Positions 57,641 to 64,000 of a DNA stretch of 64,000 nucleotides are shown piece by piece. Each line of letters starts with the position of its first letter. The first letter of the stretch is position 1. Source of the stretch: Nitrospira sp. (GTDB taxonomy: Bacteria > Nitrospirota > Nitrospiria > Nitrospirales > Nitrospiraceae); assembly GCA_015903945.1 (NCBI GenBank), contig JABMDL010000015.1, positions 57,151 to 121,150 on the forward strand. The letters run 5' to 3'. Made by a program: the position numbers and the translations under genes. Below the pieces are notes generated by a model. It was not told the DNA's origin. It made no database searches and saw nothing but the letters and a program-made list of their open reading frames with translations.

Positions 57641-58951
57641 ATGGGTGAAGAAACACCAAGAACAAGAACCATCGCCGTCGGCGCGATCGCGCGAGTCGAA
57701 GGTGAAGGTGCGCTCCGTGTCACGGTGAAAGATGGCGCTGTCCAGGACGTGGAGCTTCGGATCTTCGAGCCGCCCCGCTACTTCGAGGCGTTTCTGGTCG
57801 GCAGACATTACAGCGAAGTGCCGGATATCGTGGCGCGCATCTGCGGCATCTGCCCTGTCGCCTATCAGATGAGCGCCGTCCATGCGATCGAGCAGATTTT
57901 CGGCCTGCGCGTCGAGGGTGCGCTGCGGGATCTGAGGCGGCTGCTCTATTGCGGTGAGTGGATTGAGAGCCACGCGCTGCACGTCTATATGCTGCAGGCT
58001 CCGGACTTCCTCGGCTACGAGAGCGCCATCGCGATGGCGAAGGACCATCCCGCCCTGGTGACCCGTGGTTTGCGGATCAAGAAAGCCGGCAACGCGATCA
58101 TGACGTTGCTGGGGGGCCGCTCCGTCCATCCGGTGTCGGTCAAGGTCGGCGGATTCTCGCGGGTGCCCAGCCGCCGCGAGCTGGAAGGTCTGACAGCCGA
58201 ACTCTTATGGGCGCGCGATGCGGCGGCGGAGACTATCCGTTGGGCTGCCACGTTCGAGTATCCGGACTTCGCGCCTGACTACACCTACGTGGCATTGCAT
58301 CACCCCGACGAATATCCGTTCAATGAGGGGCGGCTGGAGACCAGCAACGGGCTGAGCATCTCCGTAGGAGAGTTCGAACAGCATTTCACTGAGCATCAGG
58401 TGGCCTATTCCAATGCCCTGCACTGCACGTTGCAGGGAGCGCCGTATTTGGTGGGGCCTCTGGCCCGTATCAACCTGAACCATGATCGTCTGCCTCCGTC
58501 CGTCAAGCAGGTGTTGGCCGGTACGGGCTTGTCGCTGCCGCTACGCAATCCGTTTCATGGGATTATTTCCCGCTCCATCGAGATGCTCTACGCACTGGAG
58601 GAATCGCTGCGGGTGATCGAACGGTACGAACCTCCGCCCGTGCCGGCGCTGGCGGTCACCGTCCGATCCGGCACAGGGACGGCCTGTACGGAAGCGCCGA
58701 GAGGGATTCTCTATCATCGATATCGAGTGGATGGGGATGGCGTGGTCCGCGAAGCCAAGATCGTGCCTCCGACCTCGCAGAACCAAGGCCGTATCGAACA
58801 GGACCTGCGCCAGTTTATGCCCCGTCTGTTGAATCTTTCCAATGACGATGCGGCGCTTGCCTGCGAGCGCGTCATCCGCTGCTACGATCCGTGCATTTCC
58901 TGCGCGACGCACTTCCTGAAGTTGGAGATCCAACGCGGAAGCGGTACGTGA
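57641..58951 (+). CDS. hydA: [NiFe] hydrogenase large (alpha) subunit
   Basis: L1 [20 protein letters not shown] and L2 [17 protein letters not shown]. Confidence 0.95.
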   Translation: MGEETPRTRTIAVGAIARVEGEGALRVTVKDGAVQDVELRIFEPPRYFEAFLVGRHYSEVPDIVARICGICPVAYQMSAVHAIEQIFGLRVEGALRDLRRLLYCGEWIESHALHVYMLQAPDFLGYESAIAMAKDHPALVTRGLRIKKAGNAIMTLLGGRSVHPVSVKVGGFSRVPSRRELEGLTAELLWARDAAAETIRWAATFEYPDFAPDYTYVALHHPDEYPFNEGRLETSNGLSISVGEFEQHFTEHQVAYSNALHCTLQGAPYLVGPLARINLNHDRLPPSVKQVLAGTGLSLPLRNPFHGIISRSIEMLYALEESLRVIERYEPPPVPALAVTVRSGTGTACTEAPRGILYHRYRVDGDGVVREAKIVPPTSQNQGRIEQDLRQFMPRLLNLSNDDAALACERVIRCYDPCISCATHFLKLEIQRGSGT

Positions 58952-59445
58952 TGAATAGCGAGCGTGGCTCTTCTTCCATTCGAATCATCGGCCTCGGAAA
59001 TGAGTTCAGAGGCGACGACGCAATCGGCCTCTTAGCGGCCCGGCGGCTTATAGGGGTACTCGGCGACCGCGCCGAGGTGGTCGAGGCAGGCGTGGCTGGA
59101 GTGGAGTTGCTGGAGTTGATGAAAGGCGCGGGCACTGTCTTCCTCATCGATGCCGTTCGCAGCGGACAGGGTTTGGGCACAATCCACCGGTTCGATGTCT
59201 CGTCCGGTCCGATTGCGCCGGCACTGTTCCCGCGATCCACCCATGCCGTCGGGGTGGCTGAGGTGCTGGAATTGGCTCGCACGTTGGGTGTCCTTCCGAC
59301 CAAGGTGATCGCCTATGGGATCGAAGCAGGCGACACAGAAGTGGGGCATCCCCTGTCGCCCCAAGTCAGTCACGTGCTGAATGAAGTGGTCCAACTGATT
59401 CTGAAAGAGGTAGAGGCGTCGGCATGCACGAATTCCATCTCATGA
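58951..59445 (+). CDS. Hydrogenase maturation endopeptidase
   Basis: IIGLGNEFRGDDAIGLLAARRL; ATGA-type coupling to the large subunit. Confidence 0.92.
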   Translation: MNSERGSSSIRIIGLGNEFRGDDAIGLLAARRLIGVLGDRAEVVEAGVAGVELLELMKGAGTVFLIDAVRSGQGLGTIHRFDVSSGPIAPALFPRSTHAVGVAEVLELARTLGVLPTKVIAYGIEAGDTEVGHPLSPQVSHVLNEVVQLILKEVEASACTNSIS

Positions 59446-59777
59446 CGCAGGTCGTGAAGGCCGTGGAAACCGGGTTGCAAGGAGTCGCCCAGGCCAAATC
59501 CATCGTGGTGCGGGTGAAGATCCGGGCGTCGTCGCATCTGCTGGTGCAGGATTCCTCTATGCTGCACACCGCCTTTGCTCTGGCAGCTCACGGCACGAAG
59601 GCTGACGGTGCGACGCTGGAGATCATTCCCCTGCCCGGCGACGCCTGGTGTCCGCGGTGCAAGATGGATCTTGCAGCGATAGGCGTAGATGGTGTCTGTC
59701 CAACGTGCGGAGGGGTGATTCTTTCGGGACCGGACGCCCCGGAAATGGTGGTGCACGAATTGGTGGTGGAGGAATGA
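59424..59777 (+). CDS. hypA: Hydrogenase nickel-incorporation protein HypA
   Basis: MHEFHLMTQVV; zinc site CPRC...CPTCGG. Confidence 0.93.
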   Translation: MHEFHLMTQVVKAVETGLQGVAQAKSIVVRVKIRASSHLLVQDSSMLHTAFALAAHGTKADGATLEIIPLPGDAWCPRCKMDLAAIGVDGVCPTCGGVILSGPDAPEMVVHELVVEE

Positions 59778-62164
59778 CGCAGGCATCAGCCCAACGGGTC
59801 CAGATTGATATCGAGGGAACGGTGCAAGGTGTGGGGTTCCGCCCGTTCGTGTATCGGTTGGCGCGCGAATTGGAATTGTCCGGCTGGGTCCGCAATACGA
59901 TGGACGGCGTGCTGATCGAAGTGGAAGGGGCCGCCGAAACCGTCGACACGTTTCTCCAACGGCTGCGGGCCGACGCGCCGGCATCAGCCTGTGTCGAATC
60001 AATCCGACGGCATGTGGTCCCGGTACTGGATGACACAGGCTTTGCTATCCATCGAAGCACGGAGCCGGGCCGCTGCGCACTCGTGATCGCTCCCGATTTG
60101 GCCACCTGCGCCGATTGCCTGCGCGAACTCGCCGATCCATCCGATCGCCGGGTTCGCTATCCGTTTCTCACCTGCACCCAATGCGGCCCGCGTTTCAGTC
60201 TGCTCACCGAGATGCCCTACGAACGGTCCAATACGACCATGGGTGCATTCCCGCTCTGTCCCAATTGCGAGGCTGAGTATGAGACTGAAAGCGATCGCCG
60301 TTTTCACGCTGAACCGATTGCCTGCCCCGTCTGCGGACCGCACGTGCGATTATGGGATGAACAGGGTCGTGAAGAAGCAGATGGCGAAGAGGCCTTACAG
60401 CAAGCCGAGGAGTCGCTCCGGGCTGGTTCCATTGTCGCGGTCAAAGGGTTGGGTGGCTTTCAACTCTGGGTAGATGCCGGATCAGACGAAGCAGTCCGGC
60501 GACTTCGCACGAGGAAACAGAGGCCTGACAAACCCTTCGCCGTGCTGTTCTCGTCACTCGATGCGGTCCGAGTCCATTGTCTGCTGTCTTCGGACGAGGA
60601 GAGGATGCTGTGTTCTCCGCAAGCGCCGATCGTGCTGGCGCGTAAGCGACAAGTTCATCAGCTGGCTGAAGCCGTGGCGCCGGGCAATCCCTCTCTCGGT
60701 GTGATGTTGCCGGCGACGCCGCTGCAGCATCTTCTGATGCAGGATCTCCAACGGCCCATGGTGGCGACGAGCGGCAATCGGTCCGATGAGCCAATCGTGA
60801 CGGATGAACAGGAGGCCTTAGTTCGACTGAAGGGGATCGCCGACGCGTTCCTTGTGCATGACCGGCCAATTGCGAGACCAGTCGATGATTCGGTCGTGCG
60901 GGTGATGGGGAACGGATTCGATGCGAAGGGTTTCGAATCGGGAGACAGCCCGAAGGCGCGCGTGATGATTCTCAGACGCGCCCGAGGTTATGCGCCTCAG
61001 GCGATCCGTTTAAGGGACGGCCTCGCCCAGGGAGATGGGCAAGGTCCGGTGCTGGCCGTCGGGGGACATCTCAAAAACACGGTCGCATTGCTCCGAGAGG
61101 ATCGCGTCTGGCTCAGCCAGCACCTGGGCGAGCTGTCCACTCTGGAAGCGGACACGGCCTTCCGGCAGGCGGTCGGGGATCTGCAACGTTTGCTCCAGGC
61201 CGACCCGCGGCTCATTGCCTGTGATCTCCATCCCGATTACCGTTCGTCGGGCTTCGCGCGCGAATTGGCGTCGTCCCTGTCCGTACCGCTGGTTCCCGTG
61301 CAGCACCACCATGCGCATGTCGTGTCCTGCATGGCTGAGCATGGACTGGACGGCGAGGTGCTGGGGATCGCTTGGGACGGAGCCGGCTACGGAACGGATG
61401 GGCAAGTCTGGGGCGGGGAATTTCTGATTGCTGGAAATCGGCAATTCAGGCGGTTCGCACATCTCCGGCCTTTTCGATTGTTGGGTGGAGAAACGGCCAT
61501 GCGGGAACCGAGCAGGTCCGCCGCGGCCGTTCTGTGGGAGATGATGGGAGAACAGATGCCGGCGTATCGGCTGCCGTCCTGGGACGTGGCAGACGATCAG
61601 CGAGCGCGATTCGCCGCACTGCTCAGATCCGGCCTGGCCTCGCCCTGGACGACGAGCATGGGACGGCTCTTCGATGCCGTGGCGTCACTTACGGGCCTAT
61701 GTCGCCAGCCCTCCTTTGAAGGCCAAGCGGCGATGGCAGTCGAATTTGCCGCGGAGCGGGCGCAGGCGGATAGAAGGAGCTTCGCGTCGGGCTATTCCGT
61801 GGACGTGGCGGAACCAGATTCTTCTGGGGGAACGCGGGTCGTCGATTGGCGTCCGATGATGAGCGCCCTGCTGGATGATCTCCGCCGGGGTTGCAGCCCT
61901 GAGCAGATTGCGGCTCGGTTTCATGCGGGGCTGGCGGCCGGCATCGTGCGCGTGGCGCAAGCGGCCGGACTGCCTCGGGTGGTCTTGACCGGCGGCTGTT
62001 TTCAGAACGGGTTGCTGTTGTCACTGGCTCGGCGACGCTTGGAAGAGGACGGGTTCGCCGTCTATAGTCACAGCCTGGTTCCGCCTAACGATGGCGGGTT
62101 GTCGTTAGGCCAGGCGGTGGTCGCGGCGCACCACTATGCGTTAGTCAGGGAAGGGCGATCCTAG
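59774..62164 (+). CDS. hypF: Carbamoyltransferase HypF
   Basis: Acylphosphatase domain IDIEGTVQGVGFRPFVYRLA; zinc fingers; HHHAHVVSCMAEHG; ATG at 59774 overlaps hypA stop. Confidence 0.95.
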   Translation: MTQASAQRVQIDIEGTVQGVGFRPFVYRLARELELSGWVRNTMDGVLIEVEGAAETVDTFLQRLRADAPASACVESIRRHVVPVLDDTGFAIHRSTEPGRCALVIAPDLATCADCLRELADPSDRRVRYPFLTCTQCGPRFSLLTEMPYERSNTTMGAFPLCPNCEAEYETESDRRFHAEPIACPVCGPHVRLWDEQGREEADGEEALQQAEESLRAGSIVAVKGLGGFQLWVDAGSDEAVRRLRTRKQRPDKPFAVLFSSLDAVRVHCLLSSDEERMLCSPQAPIVLARKRQVHQLAEAVAPGNPSLGVMLPATPLQHLLMQDLQRPMVATSGNRSDEPIVTDEQEALVRLKGIADAFLVHDRPIARPVDDSVVRVMGNGFDAKGFESGDSPKARVMILRRARGYAPQAIRLRDGLAQGDGQGPVLAVGGHLKNTVALLREDRVWLSQHLGELSTLEADTAFRQAVGDLQRLLQADPRLIACDLHPDYRSSGFARELASSLSVPLVPVQHHHAHVVSCMAEHGLDGEVLGIAWDGAGYGTDGQVWGGEFLIAGNRQFRRFAHLRPFRLLGGETAMREPSRSAAAVLWEMMGEQMPAYRLPSWDVADDQRARFAALLRSGLASPWTTSMGRLFDAVASLTGLCRQPSFEGQAAMAVEFAAERAQADRRSFASGYSVDVAEPDSSGGTRVVDWRPMMSALLDDLRRGCSPEQIAARFHAGLAAGIVRVAQAAGLPRVVLTGGCFQNGLLLSLARRRLEEDGFAVYSHSLVPPNDGGLSLGQAVVAAHHYALVREGRS

Positions 62165-62165
62165 G

Positions 62166-62414
62166 ATGTGTCTTGCGGTTCCCGGACAAGTTCTAAGCAT
62201 CGAAGATGATCCGCTCCGCACCGCGACGGTGTCGTTCGGCGGCGTGACGAAATCCGTGTCGTTGGCGCTCGTGCCGGAAGCGAGAGTCGGCGACTACGTC
62301 ATCGTTCATGTCGGCTTTGCCATCAGCAAACTGGATGAGGAAGCCGCGCGACGAACGTTGGAGACATACGCCGACATGGCGGCCTCGGGAAAGCCTGATG
62401 CGACCGAGGGGTGA
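62166..62414 (+). CDS. hypC: Hydrogenase assembly chaperone HypC
   Basis: MCLAVPGQVLSIEDD...VGDYVIVHVGFAISKLDEEAA. Confidence 0.95.
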   Translation: MCLAVPGQVLSIEDDPLRTATVSFGGVTKSVSLALVPEARVGDYVIVHVGFAISKLDEEAARRTLETYADMAASGKPDATEG

Positions 62415-62519
62415 GTGCCGGGCAGGGCGTGTTATGCGGACAGAATCCCCAGGATTCAGCTCTTGTGCGGATCAGCCTAGACATTGTTGGACAGCCTACG
62501 CCCTCCCCAGGAGGTGACA

Positions 62520-63476
62520 GTGGGTGTGAATGACTGGAAAGAACAGGCGCGATCGATGATCGGCAGGGCTGTGCTCGCGCCATCGAGCCACAACACCCAG
62601 CCATGGTTCTTCCGATTGTCAGAGTCGGCCATAGATCTATGTGCTGACCGCACACGTGCGTTGCCAGTAAACGACCCTGAAGACCGAGAGCTTACCATTA
62701 GCTGCGGTTGCGCGCTTATGAACCTTCGTATCGCAGCCGCCAGCGCCGGCTTACATGTGCAGGTTCGGCTTCTTCCCAAGCCTGAAGAACTGGATCTTCT
62801 GGCCCGTGTCTCTCTCTCAAACCTGTCGGATGTGTCCGCTGAGGATGCTCAGCTTGCGGACTTCATCGAAACGCGCCGAACGTATCGGAAACGATTTGCG
62901 CCTCGTGAGGTGAGTGCGTCTGCCCTCGATCAGCTGAATGAGGCGACGAAACGAGAAGGCGCGCGCTTGGTACCGCTCTTGACCGAAGAAGTTAGGCAGA
63001 AGTTAGCTGCTCTCGTCGCCGAGGGCGATGCCGCGCAGTGGGGCAATCCAAGCTGGCGCCGGGAACTCGCCGCTTGGATGCATCCGCGACGCCGGGGTGA
63101 TGGATTGACAATGCCTGCCTTGGCAGTCCCGGTGGCCCAGCTTGTTGTTCGGACCTTCGATATGGGCGGAGGCGTCGGTGCGAAGGATCGTCAGCTCGCC
63201 GAGGCCTCACCGCTGATAGCGGTCCTGAGCACTGATAGCGACCATCCTCGTGACTGGTTGCTGGCTGGTCAGGCGCTTCAACGCACCCTGCTCATCGGCT
63301 GCAGGCACGGGCTGCAGGCCTCCTATCTCAATCAGCCGGTCCAGGTAGCGTCGTTACGGCCCAAGCTACAGAACTTGGTGAGTGCCGGCTTCCCACAGAT
63401 TCTTCTTCGCATTGGCTACCCTGTCGAAGAGATTCCGCCCGCACCAAGAAGAGCCCTGGATGATGTCATCGAGTAG
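62520..63476 (+). CDS. Acg-like nitroreductase family protein
   Basis: APSSHNTQPWFFRL; RELTISCGCALMNLRIAA; GTG start after CCAGGAGGTGACA. Confidence 0.82.
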   Translation: MGVNDWKEQARSMIGRAVLAPSSHNTQPWFFRLSESAIDLCADRTRALPVNDPEDRELTISCGCALMNLRIAAASAGLHVQVRLLPKPEELDLLARVSLSNLSDVSAEDAQLADFIETRRTYRKRFAPREVSASALDQLNEATKREGARLVPLLTEEVRQKLAALVAEGDAAQWGNPSWRRELAAWMHPRRRGDGLTMPALAVPVAQLVVRTFDMGGGVGAKDRQLAEASPLIAVLSTDSDHPRDWLLAGQALQRTLLIGCRHGLQASYLNQPVQVASLRPKLQNLVSAGFPQILLRIGYPVEEIPPAPRRALDDVIE

Positions 63477-63497
63477 AGAAAGACCGAAGTGGCGGCT

Positions 63498-63557
63498 GTC
63501 TAACAATCGGTTGCAAAGGTGGCCCCTGCGCACCGCCGCTGAACCGGGGCGTTAGCC
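63498..63557 (+). other. attC-like integron recombination site
   Basis: R''-like GTCTAAC(AA) ... L-box pair CGGTTGC/GCTGAACCG ... GCGTTAGCC; imperfect palindrome immediately downstream of the nitroreductase. Confidence 0.62.
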
Positions 63558-63586
63558 GCCATACTTCACGTGATGCCGGGACTGGA

Positions 63587-63826
63587 ATGTCAAAATCGAC
63601 GACAACCTACTGGAACCCTTTAGCTCCCGACCAACGAACCAGCTGGACTCCCATCAAAGGTCTGGAGGGGATAGCCGAGGAGATCACCCTGAGTATCGAT
63701 CCGGATACGGGTGAATACACCAGGCTGACCCGCTTCCTGCCGGGCGCTGATACGTCGGCGTTCGGGGGAAAGACCTATGCATATCCCGAGGAGGTATTTA
63801 TGGTCGCGGGCGGAAAGAGCAGGTAG
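63587..63826 (+). CDS. Short cupin (ChrR-like) protein, probably C-terminally truncated
   Basis: EEITLSIDPDTGEYTRLTRFLPGADTSAFGGKTYAYPEEVFMVAGGKSR*, ends where a cupin barrel would continue. Confidence 0.5.
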   Translation: MSKSTTTYWNPLAPDQRTSWTPIKGLEGIAEEITLSIDPDTGEYTRLTRFLPGADTSAFGGKTYAYPEEVFMVAGGKSR

Positions 63827-63919
63827 TAGGAAGGGACGTGGGGGCGCGGCCCAAACGGGCTGATTGTCCCGCTGAAATTGTTCTCTGACCCCTATTGGGC
63901 TTAAACGAGGAGGAAAGTT

Positions 63920-64000
63920 ATGGATGATAGCGACGGGATGTTGTTTGTAGCTCATTGGACGCACACGCCTGAGAATTGCCCGGGAAGAAGTAAAGAGGGA
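63920..64000 (+). CDS. Hypothetical protein, N-terminal part (truncated by window edge)
   Basis: GAGGAGGAAAG RBS then MDDSDGMLFVAHWTHTPENCPGRSKEG, open to window end. Confidence 0.55.
   Translation, partial: MDDSDGMLFVAHWTHTPENCPGRSKEG

Noticed and set aside
62085-62112. GCCTAACGA...TCGTTAGGC palindrome resembling attC core boxes
   Set aside because: Inside conserved hypF coding sequence (PNDGGLSLGQ); arms are explained by codons and internal attC architecture is absent.
1-64000. CRISPR arrays, tRNA and rRNA genes
   Set aside because: No regularly spaced identical repeats with unique spacers, and no recognisable tRNA or rRNA sequence on reading; the heptad elements lack CRISPR geometry.

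Overview
This 64 kb window is GC-rich, densely coding bacterial chromosome. The gene content is most reminiscent of Nitrospira/Nitrospirota, but that assignment is an inference from memory and was not tested. I see no rRNA, tRNA or CRISPR array. Main blocks: (i) partial ackA plus phosphoketolase; (ii) FtsH and an Mla-type lipid transport operon (STAS-MlaE, MlaF, MlaD, auxiliary lipoprotein), with an MlaA homologue elsewhere; (iii) a run of small secreted c-type cytochromes, 9 genes/10 CXXCH motifs, mixed with OsmC, DsrE, PPK2, Cu/Zn-SOD, cupin, Spy-like, YtxH, DksA/TraR and hemerythrin proteins; (iv) a 2-oxoacid:ferredoxin oxidoreductase with fused gamma-delta subunit; (v) a stress block (USPs, BCAM0308-family protein, phosphoribosyltransferase, Hsp20, CBS protein, ADP-forming acyl-CoA synthetase) resembling low-oxygen persistence loci; (vi) a CzcB/CzcA-type RND system; (vii) macro domain, M20 amidohydrolase and a GNAT-cNMP-binding fusion; (viii) a complete group 3b-like [NiFe] hydrogenase operon with protease, hypA, hypF and hypC, followed by an Acg-like nitroreductase with an attC-like site. 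The most unusual signals are: a dispersed family of intergenic hairpins built from degenerate 6-7 nt tandem words, one of which seems to encode part of a signal peptide; a pair of ~25-aa paralogous membrane microproteins absent from the ORF track; two membrane-anchored L7/L12-CTD-like proteins; a duplicated 143-bp methyltransferase 3' end flanking a toxin-antitoxin module; a ~200-bp nested inverted repeat; and four independent apparent 1-nt deletions that may be assembly errors.
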